DNA of 33,465 bases from Flavobacteriales bacterium (GTDB taxonomy: Bacteria > Bacteroidota > Bacteroidia > Flavobacteriales > Flavobacteriaceae). The notes beneath the pieces are model-generated. The model made no database searches and had not been told where the DNA came from. It worked only from the letters and a program-made list of their open reading frames with translations. The position numbers were made by a program, and so were the translations under genes. Location: assembly GCA_004213645.1 (NCBI GenBank), contig SGZF01000011.1, positions 1 to 33,465 on the forward strand, in the 5' to 3' direction. Of the stretch, positions 8,576-18,074 are shown piece by piece (positions within the stretch are counted from its first letter, which is position 1; every line of letters begins with the position of its first letter).

Positions 8576-11500
8576 ATGTCCATTATTAACTCCCTTTTAA
8601 AGGTATTTCTTGGGGATAAGTCTGGTAAAGATCTAAAAAAACTTTCCCCACTAGTTGATGATATTAATGAACATTTTAATAAAATGTCTTCATACAGTAA
8701 TGATCAACTCAGAGATAAAACAATTGGATTTAAAAAGATGATTTTTGAAAAAACTTCAAGTGTAAATAAGTCAATTGATGAATTAAATACTAAAATTTCA
8801 ATAGAAAAATCTAATACTAATAAAGAAGATTTATTTAAACAAGTAGAGCTATTAGAAGAGGAATTAATTGGGATTAAAGCAGAAGTCTTAAATGAATTAT
8901 TACCTGAAGCTTTTGCTGTAGTTAAGGAAACAGCTAGAAGATTCTTTGAAAATGAGGAGATTCAAGTTAATGCATCAGATTTCGATAAGGAAATTGCTAC
9001 AAAAAAATCGTATGCAAAGATTACTAACAATAAGGCTATCTGGAAAAATAATTGGGATGCTGCAGGAAAAAATGTTGTTTGGGATATGATTCATTATGAT
9101 GTACAATTAATTGGGGGAATAGTTCTTCATCAGGGAAAGATTGGAGAAATGCAAACTGGTGAAGGTAAAACATTGGTATCTACACTACCTATTTATCTTA
9201 ATTCATTAACTGGTGATGGAGTTCATCTTGTAACAGTTAATGATTATTTAGCAAAAAGAGACAGTGCTTGGATGGGACCCCTTTTGGAATTTCATGGATT
9301 AAGGATTGACTGTATTGATTATTATAAACCGAATTCTCCTGAAAGAAAAAAAGCATATGAAGCTGACATAACTTATGGTACCAATAACGAATTTGGCTTT
9401 GATTATCTAAGAGATAATATGTCCCATTCACTTGATGATATTGTTCAAAAAAAGCATAATTATGCAATAATTGATGAAGTAGATTCTGTTTTAATTGATG
9501 ATGCAAGAACTCCTTTAATAATATCAGGACCAACAAAAGATGGAGATCGTCATGAATTTGACAATCTTAAACCCAAAATTAACAGGCTTGTATCTCTACA
9601 GAAGACTTATTTATCTAATAGTCTCTCTGAAGCAAAAAATCTAATAAAAGATTCAGATAATGACCAAGGTGGATTCCTATTATATAGAGTTTTCAGAGGC
9701 CTACCAAAAAACAAAGCTTTAATTAAATTTTTAAGTGAAGAAGGAGTTAAGCAAATCCTTCAAAAGACAGAGAATTTTTATATGCAAGATAATAATAGAG
9801 AAATGCATCAAATTGATGAAGAACTTTATTTCACTATTGACGAAAAAAATAATCAGATTGAACTTACTGATAAAGGAATTGAGACATTATCAAAAGATCT
9901 AGAAGATAAAGATTTCTTTATTATGCCAAATATATCAACAGAGGTATCTGAAATTGAAGCTAAAGGACTATCAAGTGAAGAAGAGGCTAAAGAAAAAAAC
10001 GACCTTTTCAACGATTTTAATGTAAAAAGTGAAAGGATTCATAGTATTAATCAATTGTTAAAAGCATTTACCCTTTTTGAAAAAGATGTTGAATATGTTG
10101 TTGTAGAAAATAAAGTAATGATAGTAGATGAACAAACAGGTAGAATCATGGATGGAAGAAGATACTCTGACGGTCTTCATCAAGCAATTGAAGCAAAAGA
10201 AAATGTAAAAATTGAAGCTGCAACTCAAACTTTTGCAACAATTACTCTTCAAAATTATTTTAGACTGTATTCAAAACTTTCAGGTATGACCGGAACTGCT
10301 GTTACAGAGGCTGGTGAATTTTGGGAGATATATAAACTTGATGTAACTGAAATACCTACTAACAAACCTATAGCGAGAAAGGACCAGGATGACTTAATAT
10401 ATAAATCCAAGAGAGAAAAGTATAATGCAATAATAGAAGAGGTGATAAATTTAAGAAACAACAGAAGACCTACCTTAATTGGAACTACATCTGTTGAGAT
10501 CTCTGAATTGCTTAGTAAAATGTTGAGCAGAGCAAATGTTAATCATAATGTACTTAATGCTAAGCTTCACAAAAAAGAAGCTGATATTGTAGCTGAAGCT
10601 GGAAATCCTGGAGTAGTTACTATAGCAACTAATATGGCTGGAAGAGGAACTGATATTAAGCTAAGTAAGGATGTAATTGATGCTGGTGGACTTGCTATAA
10701 TTGGTACTGAAAGGCATGATTCAAGGAGAGTAGATCGACAGCTTCGGGGAAGATCCGGAAGACAGGGTGATCCTGGAAGTTCTCAATTTTATGTTTCTTT
10801 TGAAGATAATTTAATGAGGTTATTTGGCCAAGATAGAGTTTCAAATATTATGGATAGAATGGGACTAAAAGATGGTGAGAATATTCAACATCCAATGGTA
10901 ACTAAATCAATTGAGAGAGCTCAAAAGAAAGTAGAAGAGAACAATTTTGGAATACGAAAAAGGCTGCTTGAATATGATGATGTAATGAACTCTCAAAGAA
11001 ATATCATCTATACTCTAAGAAAAAATGCGTTAGAAGGAGATAGACTTCAGATTGATATCTCAAATATTATGTTTGACACAATTGATGAAATAATTAGAGA
11101 AAATAAAGGAACTAATAATTACAAAAACTTTGAGTTTGAGCTCATAACTACTTTTTCTATGTCATCTCCAGTAGATGAAACCGAATTTTTAGATTCAAGT
11201 GAAGAAATTCTCATTGATAAGTTGTATCAAGAGTTAAATACTTTTTATATAAATAAAAAAGAACTAAACAGAACTCTTGCGTTTCCAGTAATAAAAAATG
11301 TATATGAGAACAAAAGTAATTCGTTTAAAAGAATTGTGGTTCCATTTACCGATGGTAAAAAAGTTATAAATATTGTTACTGATCTAAAAAAATCATATGA
11401 TAGTGAAGGCGAAAATTTAATTTACGATTTTGAAAAAAATATATCATTAGCAATAATTGATGAAAAATGGAAAAATCATTTAAGAAAGATGGACGAACTA

Positions 11501-11932
11501 AAACAGTCAGTTCAACTCGCTGTTCATGAACAAAAAGATCCACTCTTAATTTATAAATTTGAAGCATATGAATTGTTTAAATCAATGATTCATATTCTTA
11601 ATAAAGAATTACTTTCTTTCTTATTCAAATCTAATCTTCCAGATAATCAAGCAAACATAAAAGATGCCTCTTCAAATGTGCAAGGAAAAAATTATAACAC
11701 CACAAAAGAGGAAAGCTTAAATAGTGATGAATTAGCTGAAAGGGCTAGACGAGTTGGAGCAAATGTAAATCAACGATCTCAAAAAGTTGAAACTATTACT
11801 AGAAATATTCCAAAAATCGGTAGAAACGAAAAAGTTGAAATTAAAAACTCTTCTACAGGAGAAACTCAAACTTTAAAATTTAAACAAGCAGAAAATTTAC
11901 TTCATACAGGTGAATGGGAGTTAAATAGTTAA
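8576..11932 (+). CDS. secA: protein translocase ATPase SecA (long Bacteroidota form, no zinc tail)
   Basis: SecA drives unfolded preproteins through SecYEG using ATP. Visible: MQTGEGKT Walker A (about 192-199), the TVNDYLAKRD motif (about 220-229), DEVD (300-303) followed by DDARTPLIISGP, TNMAGRGTDIKL and GTERHDSRRVDRQLRGRSGRQGDPG in the second ATPase domain, then the helical scaffold and wing. At 1,118 residues it is about 200 longer than the E. coli protein, with insertions in the N-terminal helical segment and the preprotein cross-linking domain, as in Bacteroidota. The tail reads PKIGRNEKVEIK… and then ends ELNS, whereas many SecA proteins carry a CxCx8CH zinc/SecB-binding motif after GRN; it is absent here. 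The ATG at 8576 is the natural start (MSIINSLLKVFLGDK). Confidence 0.97.
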   Translation: MSIINSLLKVFLGDKSGKDLKKLSPLVDDINEHFNKMSSYSNDQLRDKTIGFKKMIFEKTSSVNKSIDELNTKISIEKSNTNKEDLFKQVELLEEELIGIKAEVLNELLPEAFAVVKETARRFFENEEIQVNASDFDKEIATKKSYAKITNNKAIWKNNWDAAGKNVVWDMIHYDVQLIGGIVLHQGKIGEMQTGEGKTLVSTLPIYLNSLTGDGVHLVTVNDYLAKRDSAWMGPLLEFHGLRIDCIDYYKPNSPERKKAYEADITYGTNNEFGFDYLRDNMSHSLDDIVQKKHNYAIIDEVDSVLIDDARTPLIISGPTKDGDRHEFDNLKPKINRLVSLQKTYLSNSLSEAKNLIKDSDNDQGGFLLYRVFRGLPKNKALIKFLSEEGVKQILQKTENFYMQDNNREMHQIDEELYFTIDEKNNQIELTDKGIETLSKDLEDKDFFIMPNISTEVSEIEAKGLSSEEEAKEKNDLFNDFNVKSERIHSINQLLKAFTLFEKDVEYVVVENKVMIVDEQTGRIMDGRRYSDGLHQAIEAKENVKIEAATQTFATITLQNYFRLYSKLSGMTGTAVTEAGEFWEIYKLDVTEIPTNKPIARKDQDDLIYKSKREKYNAIIEEVINLRNNRRPTLIGTTSVEISELLSKMLSRANVNHNVLNAKLHKKEADIVAEAGNPGVVTIATNMAGRGTDIKLSKDVIDAGGLAIIGTERHDSRRVDRQLRGRSGRQGDPGSSQFYVSFEDNLMRLFGQDRVSNIMDRMGLKDGENIQHPMVTKSIERAQKKVEENNFGIRKRLLEYDDVMNSQRNIIYTLRKNALEGDRLQIDISNIMFDTIDEIIRENKGTNNYKNFEFELITTFSMSSPVDETEFLDSSEEILIDKLYQELNTFYINKKELNRTLAFPVIKNVYENKSNSFKRIVVPFTDGKKVINIVTDLKKSYDSEGENLIYDFEKNISLAIIDEKWKNHLRKMDELKQSVQLAVHEQKDPLLIYKFEAYELFKSMIHILNKELLSFLFKSNLPDNQANIKDASSNVQGKNYNTTKEESLNSDELAERARRVGANVNQRSQKVETITRNIPKIGRNEKVEIKNSSTGETQTLKFKQAENLLHTGEWELNS

Positions 11933-12092
11933 TCTGTCTACATTATTCTTAGATTTTAAGTCCTTTTGTATTAAATTAATATTTTTTTAAATACTTTTTT
12001 GGGAATTTAATAATTAACATTTTAATCTATTTCGTTTTAATTGGATAGGTTTTTTATGGTAAATTGATAATTATATTTTTGTAATCCTTATT
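11933..12092 (+). other. 160-base intergenic region between secA and gltB
   Basis: This is the longest gene-free stretch in the window. It is almost entirely A/T and contains several T runs. I see no GC-rich hairpin followed by T's that would be a convincing intrinsic terminator, no open frame of note and no recognisable riboswitch. It probably holds the 3' end of the secA transcript and the gltBD promoter. Confidence 0.5.
12074..12081 (+). promoter_or_regulatory. possible -7 promoter element for gltBD
   Basis: TATTTTTG fits TAnnTTTG and ends 11 bases before the gltB ATG. TTTT (not TTTG) stands at the expected -33 position (12051-12054, spacing 19), so the match is partial. Confidence 0.25.
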
Positions 12093-15000
12093 ATGAAATT
12101 AAAAGACCAAGGTTTATATCTCTCAGAGTTCGAACACGATAATTGTGGAGCAGGCTTTATATGCAGTCTCAATGGGGAAAAAACTAATACTATTATTAGT
12201 GAAGCATTGAACATATTAACTTGTCTGGAACACAGAGGTGCAGTTAGTTCAGATGGAAGAACAGGAGACGGAGCTGGAATTTTAGTTGAAATTCCCCATG
12301 ATTTTTTTGTTAAAGAATGTAGTTTCACTCTTCCAGCTGAAAATGAATATGCAGTTGGAATGGTCTTTCTTCCTAATAAAATTAATCAATTAAACTATTG
12401 CATTAAAATCTTTGAGGATGAAATAAAAAAACAAGGTTTAAGTATTTTAGGGTGGAGAGATGTTCCAGTTAATTCAAAAGTTGTTGGGTCCATTGCAAGT
12501 AAAACTCAACCTCAGATTAAGCAAGTTTTTATTAAGCACAATGTATCTGAAATGGGTCATAAGGAGTTTAACTTAAAGCTTTTTATTGCTAGAAAAATTT
12601 CTGAAAATATTATTTATGCCTCTGAATTGAATCAAAAAGAATTTTTTTATTTTTCAAGTCTAAGCTTAACAACAATAATCTATAAAGGCCTACTAATTCC
12701 CGAAGATATTGAGAGGTTTTATATCGATTTAAAAAATCCAAAATTAGTTACTAGACTTGCTTTAGTTCACCAAAGATTTTCAACAAATACTTTCCCAACA
12801 TGGGATTTGGCACAACCTTTCAGGTATATGTGTCATAATGGTGAAATAAATACTTTTAAAGGTAATATCAGCAGAATGAGAACAAGGGAGGAATTATTCA
12901 AATCTGATAGTATATCTGACGAAGATATGTCTAAAATTTTTCCAATAATTGTTCCTGGAAAATCAGATTCTGCATCAATGGATATGGTCGTAGAATTATT
13001 ACTAATGACAGGTAGATCTCTTCCAGAAGTAATGATGATGTTAGTTCCTGAGGCATGGGAAAAACACAAATCAATGTCAGATGAAAAAAAAGCATTTTAC
13101 AAGTTTAACAGCTGTATTATGGAACCATGGGATGGACCTGCATCAATACCATTTACAGATGGTAAATATATAGGTGCCCTTCTAGACAGGAATGGATTGA
13201 GACCTTCCAGATATACAGTAACTAAAGACGGATATGTAATAATGTCATCTGAAACAGGAGTTGTTGATTTAGATCCTGAAAATATTTTATCTCATGGTAG
13301 ATTAGAACCAGGTAAAATATTTTTAGTTGATATGGAGGAAGGAAGAATTATTAATGATAATGAGATAAAAGAAAATATTGTTTCTAAGAGACCATATAAA
13401 AAATGGACCGAAAAAAATATTTTACAATTAAGTAATATACCGTACACAGGTAATAAGACCCCTGAAGAAAGAATTGATCTGGAAACAAGGCTTAAAATAT
13501 TTGGCTACACAAAAGAAGACTTCAAGAAAATAATAATACCCATGAGTATAAGTGGGAAAGAATCAATTGGATCAATGGGAACTGATACTCCATTGGCTGT
13601 TCTTTCAAAGAAACCACAATTGATTTATAATTATTTTAAACAACTTTTTGCTCAAGTAACAAATCCTCCTCTAGATGGAATAAGAGAGGAAATAATTACT
13701 GACACTAGTTTGTCATTAGGAAGTAATTATAACATTTTTGAAATTATTGAAGACCACTCAATAAACCTTTCAATTAAAAATCCTATAATTTCAAATGAAG
13801 ATCTTGATAAAATAAAATTTATTGATCATAAAAAATTTAAAGCTAGTTCTATTGAGTGTCTTTATCAATTCAAAAAAGGTCATAATGGGATTGAAGAGGC
13901 TTTAGACAATATAGTCCTTAAAATTGAAAAATTAATTGATGATGGAAGTAATATAATTATTTTAAGTGATAGAAATGTTTCGAAAAAGATGGCACCAATA
14001 CCTGTTTTACTTGCATGTTCATTTGTACACCAAACAATGATAAAGAAAAAGAAAAGATCAAAATTTGGTATTATTATTGAATCTGCTGAACCTAGGGAAC
14101 CACACCACTTTTCCATGCTTTTCGGTTATGGTGCTAGTGCAATTAATCCTTATTTAGTTAATGAAATAATTAGTTACCATCATAAAATTGGTCATATTAA
14201 GGATATCAGTGTTGAATCTGCAATATCAAACTTTAATAATGCTATTGCAAAGGGTATTCTTAAAGTAATGAATAAGATTGGTATATCCACATTAAATTCA
14301 TATAGAGGTTCTCAAATTTTTGAGGCTTTAGGTTTAAAGACAAATTTTATAAATAAGTATTTCAAAAATACACCATCAAGAATTGAAGGAGTTGGTCTTT
14401 ACGTTCTCGAAAAAGAAATTAGCCAAAGAATTCATTTTGCTTTTAATTCAGAATCTGACTTTTCATCTATTAAAACAGGTGGTGATTATAGATGGAGAAG
14501 AGATGGTGAAAGCCATATGCTAAACCCAAAAACTATATCAAAACTTCAAGATTCAGTTAAGACAGAAAATTACAGTTCTTATAAAGAATACTCCGATCTC
14601 ATTAACAAACAAGAAGAACAACTTATGACAATTAGAGGACTCTTAAAATTTGTTGATTACAATCCAATACCAATTGAAGAGGTTGAGCCGTGGACTGAAA
14701 TTGTAAAAAGGTTCAAGACTGGTGCAATGTCATATGGATCTATTAGTAAGGAAGCTCATGAGAATCTTGCTATTGCTATGAATAGAATTGGTGGAAAAAG
14801 TAATTCAGGTGAAGGTGGTGAAGATTTTGTAAGGTTTGGTAAAGATGAAAATGGAGATTCTAGAAATAGTGCAATAAAACAAGTTGCATCAGGAAGATTT
14901 GGAGTAAGTTCTTATTATCTAACTAATGCAGACGAAATACAAATTAAAATGGCACAAGGAGCAAAACCAGGAGAGGGTGGACAGCTACCAGGTCCTAAAG

Positions 15001-16598
15001 TAAATCCTTTAATTGCCAAAGTTAGAAATTCTACTCCATATGTTGGTTTAATTTCTCCACCCCCTCATCATGATATTTACTCAATTGAAGATCTTGCTCA
15101 ATTAATATTTGATCTTAAAAATGCTAATAGAGATGCAAGGATTAATGTAAAACTAGTATCTGAAGTTGGAGTTGGCACTATTGCTGCAGGAGTAGCAAAA
15201 GCCAAAGCAGATGTAATTTTGATTTCAGGATTTGATGGTGGAACAGGGGCATCGCCTTTAACCTCATTAAGACATGCTGGACTTCCTTGGGAGTTAGGAA
15301 TAGCAGAGGCTCAACAAACACTAGTTTTAAATAATCTGAGAAGTAGAGTAGTTCTTGAATGTGATGGTCAGTTAAAGACTGGAAGAGATGTTGCTATAGC
15401 ATGTCTTCTTGGAGCTGAAGAGTTTGGATTTTCCACAGCTCCACTTGTTGCGTCAGGTTGTATAATGATGAGAGCATGTCATTTAAACACCTGCCCTGTG
15501 GGTATAGCGACACAAGACCCTGAGCTGAGAAAGAACTTTAAAGGCAAACCAGAGCATGTAATAAACTTTATGTATTTTGTTGCTGAAGAATTAAGGGAAA
15601 TTATGGCTAACCTAGGTTTTAGATCAGTCGAGGAAATGGTCGGTCAAAGTCAAAAATTAAAAGCAAAAAAAGATATTGAAGATTACAAGGTAAAGGGGAT
15701 TAATCTCGATAAGGTATTATATAAACCAAATTCTTTTAACAAAAAGACCCTAAGGAGTACTGAAAATCAAGATCATAACCTTAAAAAAGTATTAGATTTT
15801 AAAATTTTAAAAGAGGCTAAACTTTCAATAAAAAAGAAAATTAAAACTTCTTTAGAATACACTATAAAAAATACAGATAGAACAGTTGGAGCTATTCTAA
15901 GCAATGAAATATCTAAACTTTATGGAGAAAAAGGTTTAGCAAAAAATACTCTTAACCTTACCTTTAATGGATCTGCCGGACAAAGTTTTGGTGCATTTTG
16001 TGTAAAAGGAATGACAATGACAGTGTTTGGTAACACAAATGATTATTTTGGTAAAAGTTTATCAGGAGCTATTCTTACTGTAAGGGTTCCAAAAAAATCA
16101 ACTTTTAAATCTAACATGAATATTATTACAGGTAATGTAGCACTTTATGGAGCAATCAGTGGTGAAGCATACATAAATGGAATTGCTGGAGAGAGATTTT
16201 GTGTTAGAAATTCAGGTGCAAATGCTGTTGTTGAGGGGGTTGGAGATCATGGGTGTGAATATATGACTGGTGGAAATGTTTTAATCCTTGGTAAAATAGG
16301 AAGAAACTTTGGTGCTGGTATGAGTGGCGGTATCGCATACATTTACAGAGATGAAAAGTTTGATGATTCAAAATTTAATATGGAAATGATTGATCTGGAA
16401 GAAATAAATAATCAAGATGAAGATATAATTTGTAAAATGCTAGAAAATCATTATACTCAGACAAATAGTAAAATTGGAAAAATTATTTTATCAAAATGGC
16501 ATAGTGAAAAGAATAATTTTGTAAAAGTGATGCCTAAAGAATATAAAATAGCCTTAGAGAAAATTGCACAAGAGAAAATTAATCAACTCATCAATTAA
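12093..16598 (+). CDS. gltB: glutamate synthase large (alpha) subunit
   Basis: GltB hydrolyses glutamine and channels the ammonia to 2-oxoglutarate, making glutamate with electrons delivered through the small subunit. The N-terminal glutaminase domain has its catalytic cysteine at Cys18 (DNCGAGF), implying removal of a 17-residue propeptide. The central domain, the FMN-binding synthase domain (GGKSNSGEGGED, AKPGEGGQLPGPKV, ISGFDGGTGASPL) and the C-terminal GXGXG beta-helix (from about 1,245) are all present. The 3Fe-4S cysteines are Cys1123, Cys1129 and Cys1134 in CIMMRACHLNTC. The length of 1,501 residues is standard for bacterial NADPH-type enzymes. gltD begins at the base after the stop codon, forming a classic gltBD operon for ammonia assimilation. 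Confidence 0.97.
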   Translation: MKLKDQGLYLSEFEHDNCGAGFICSLNGEKTNTIISEALNILTCLEHRGAVSSDGRTGDGAGILVEIPHDFFVKECSFTLPAENEYAVGMVFLPNKINQLNYCIKIFEDEIKKQGLSILGWRDVPVNSKVVGSIASKTQPQIKQVFIKHNVSEMGHKEFNLKLFIARKISENIIYASELNQKEFFYFSSLSLTTIIYKGLLIPEDIERFYIDLKNPKLVTRLALVHQRFSTNTFPTWDLAQPFRYMCHNGEINTFKGNISRMRTREELFKSDSISDEDMSKIFPIIVPGKSDSASMDMVVELLLMTGRSLPEVMMMLVPEAWEKHKSMSDEKKAFYKFNSCIMEPWDGPASIPFTDGKYIGALLDRNGLRPSRYTVTKDGYVIMSSETGVVDLDPENILSHGRLEPGKIFLVDMEEGRIINDNEIKENIVSKRPYKKWTEKNILQLSNIPYTGNKTPEERIDLETRLKIFGYTKEDFKKIIIPMSISGKESIGSMGTDTPLAVLSKKPQLIYNYFKQLFAQVTNPPLDGIREEIITDTSLSLGSNYNIFEIIEDHSINLSIKNPIISNEDLDKIKFIDHKKFKASSIECLYQFKKGHNGIEEALDNIVLKIEKLIDDGSNIIILSDRNVSKKMAPIPVLLACSFVHQTMIKKKKRSKFGIIIESAEPREPHHFSMLFGYGASAINPYLVNEIISYHHKIGHIKDISVESAISNFNNAIAKGILKVMNKIGISTLNSYRGSQIFEALGLKTNFINKYFKNTPSRIEGVGLYVLEKEISQRIHFAFNSESDFSSIKTGGDYRWRRDGESHMLNPKTISKLQDSVKTENYSSYKEYSDLINKQEEQLMTIRGLLKFVDYNPIPIEEVEPWTEIVKRFKTGAMSYGSISKEAHENLAIAMNRIGGKSNSGEGGEDFVRFGKDENGDSRNSAIKQVASGRFGVSSYYLTNADEIQIKMAQGAKPGEGGQLPGPKVNPLIAKVRNSTPYVGLISPPPHHDIYSIEDLAQLIFDLKNANRDARINVKLVSEVGVGTIAAGVAKAKADVILISGFDGGTGASPLTSLRHAGLPWELGIAEAQQTLVLNNLRSRVVLECDGQLKTGRDVAIACLLGAEEFGFSTAPLVASGCIMMRACHLNTCPVGIATQDPELRKNFKGKPEHVINFMYFVAEELREIMANLGFRSVEEMVGQSQKLKAKKDIEDYKVKGINLDKVLYKPNSFNKKTLRSTENQDHNLKKVLDFKILKEAKLSIKKKIKTSLEYTIKNTDRTVGAILSNEISKLYGEKGLAKNTLNLTFNGSAGQSFGAFCVKGMTMTVFGNTNDYFGKSLSGAILTVRVPKKSTFKSNMNIITGNVALYGAISGEAYINGIAGERFCVRNSGANAVVEGVGDHGCEYMTGGNVLILGKIGRNFGAGMSGGIAYIYRDEKFDDSKFNMEMIDLEEINNQDEDIICKMLENHYTQTNSKIGKIILSKWHSEKNNFVKVMPKEYKIALEKIAQEKINQLIN

Positions 16599-18050
16599 AT
16601 GGGAAAAGTTAAAGGATTTAAGGAATTTAAAAGAATTGATGAAGAATATCTTCCTGTAAGAAAAAGACTAAAGTCATATAAAGAGTTTACACTGAAACCA
16701 AAAGAATCAGAATTAAATTCTCAAGCAGCCAGATGTATGGACTGTGGTGTTCCATTTTGTCACAGTGGTTGTCCGCTTGGAAATTTAATACCCGATTTTA
16801 ATGATTTAGTATATAATAATAAATGGAAAGAAGCTCTTGATGTATTACACTCTACAAATAACTTTCCTGAATTTACTGGAAGGCTATGTCCTGCTCCATG
16901 TGAGTCTGCATGTGTACTTGGTATAATTGATCCTCCTGTATCAATTGAATTAATTGAAAAACACATAGTCGAAAGAGGATTTAAAGAAAAATGGATTGTT
17001 CCTAAACCACCACTTGAAAGAACTGGTAAAAAGGTTGCTATCATTGGATCAGGTCCAGCTGGACTTGCAGCAGCTCAACAATTAAATTCCTCTGGTCATA
17101 CTATTACTGTATTTGAAAGAGATAATAAAATAGGTGGATTACTCAGATATGGTATTCCGGATTTTAAACTTGGTAAAAATATAATTGATAGAAGAGTAAA
17201 TATATTAACTGAAGAAGGAATAAAATTCAAATGTAATATTGAAATTGGTAAAGAACTTAAGATTCAAGATTTAGAAGATGAGTTTGATGCTATACTTTTA
17301 GCTACTGGTTCGACTATTAAAAGAAATCTGGAAATTCCTGGTAATAAATTATCAGGAGTTATTCAGGCTATGGATTTTTTAACTCATAATAATCAATATG
17401 TTGATGGTCAATTAAAAAAGCATTCTGAAAAATTTAATGCAAAAGGAAAAAAGGTTATAGTTATTGGTGGGGGTGACACAGGTTCAGATTGTATAGGAAC
17501 TTCTAATAGACATGGGGCTAAGGACGTAATTAATTTTGAACTCGCAGGTAAACCTGCTGATGAGAGAACCTCTGAAAATCCTTGGCCATATTGGCCTTTC
17601 ACTTTAAAAACATCATCATCTCATGAAGAAGGAGTAGAGAGGGAATGGAGTGTGTTAACGAAGAGATTTATCGGAGATAAAGAAGATAATATTATCGGAT
17701 TAGAAACTGTTAAGGTTGAATTTGATAAAGAAAAGAAAAAGTTTATTGAAATTGAAAATACTACAAAAAGATGGGACTGTGACCTGGTAATACTGGCCCT
17801 TGGATTTACTGGTCCAGAAAAAGAACTTCCATCAAAACTAGATATAGAACTGAATGAAAGAGGTAATATATCAGCAAATTCTGAGTATCAAACCAAAAAA
17901 AATAATATTTTTACAGCAGGTGATTGTAGAAGAGGCCAATCTCTAATTGTTTGGGCTATTTCTGAAGGAAGAGAAGCATCATATCATGTAGATAAATACT
18001 TGATGGGATCTTCTAATCTTCCGAGAAAGAACTCCCTAGGAGATCTTTAA
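16599..18050 (+). CDS. gltD: glutamate synthase small (beta) subunit
   Basis: GltD is the FAD-containing NAD(P)H dehydrogenase that passes electrons to GltB. The N-terminal iron-sulfur region has Cys46, Cys49, Cys54 and Cys58 (CMDCGVPFCHSGC), then Cys97, Cys101 and Cys105 (CPAPCESAC), enough for two 4Fe-4S clusters. The FAD-binding loop is GSGPAG (150-155) and the NAD(P)H-binding loop is GGGDTGSDC (about residue 290). A late TAGDCRRGQSL motif binds flavin. The length of 483 residues is typical. The ATG follows the gltB stop with no gap, so translational coupling is likely. The same fold occurs in dihydropyrimidine dehydrogenase subunits and NfnB-like proteins, but the adjacent gltB settles the identity. 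Confidence 0.96.
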   Translation: MGKVKGFKEFKRIDEEYLPVRKRLKSYKEFTLKPKESELNSQAARCMDCGVPFCHSGCPLGNLIPDFNDLVYNNKWKEALDVLHSTNNFPEFTGRLCPAPCESACVLGIIDPPVSIELIEKHIVERGFKEKWIVPKPPLERTGKKVAIIGSGPAGLAAAQQLNSSGHTITVFERDNKIGGLLRYGIPDFKLGKNIIDRRVNILTEEGIKFKCNIEIGKELKIQDLEDEFDAILLATGSTIKRNLEIPGNKLSGVIQAMDFLTHNNQYVDGQLKKHSEKFNAKGKKVIVIGGGDTGSDCIGTSNRHGAKDVINFELAGKPADERTSENPWPYWPFTLKTSSSHEEGVEREWSVLTKRFIGDKEDNIIGLETVKVEFDKEKKKFIEIENTTKRWDCDLVILALGFTGPEKELPSKLDIELNERGNISANSEYQTKKNNIFTAGDCRRGQSLIVWAISEGREASYHVDKYLMGSSNLPRKNSLGDL

Positions 18051-18074
18051 AAAATCACTTGACATAAAAATAGT

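Noticed and set aside
11933-12092. Terminator or riboswitch in the longest intergenic region
   Set aside because: T runs are present but no stable GC-containing stem precedes them, and no known riboswitch core is recognisable.
12071-12328. 85-codon open frame on the minus strand over the gltB start
   Set aside because: It is antisense to the conserved glutaminase domain, has no family resemblance, and is a by-product of coding on the other strand; the same holds for the other antisense frames over secA, gltB, gltD, kdsD and prfA.
15173-15188. Sigma-54-like string TGGCACTATTGCTGCA with GG-N10-GC spacing on the plus strand
   Set aside because: It lies deep inside gltB and encodes a conserved segment of the synthase domain (VGTIAAG); the -12 half is CTGCA, not TTGCA, and no gene starts downstream.
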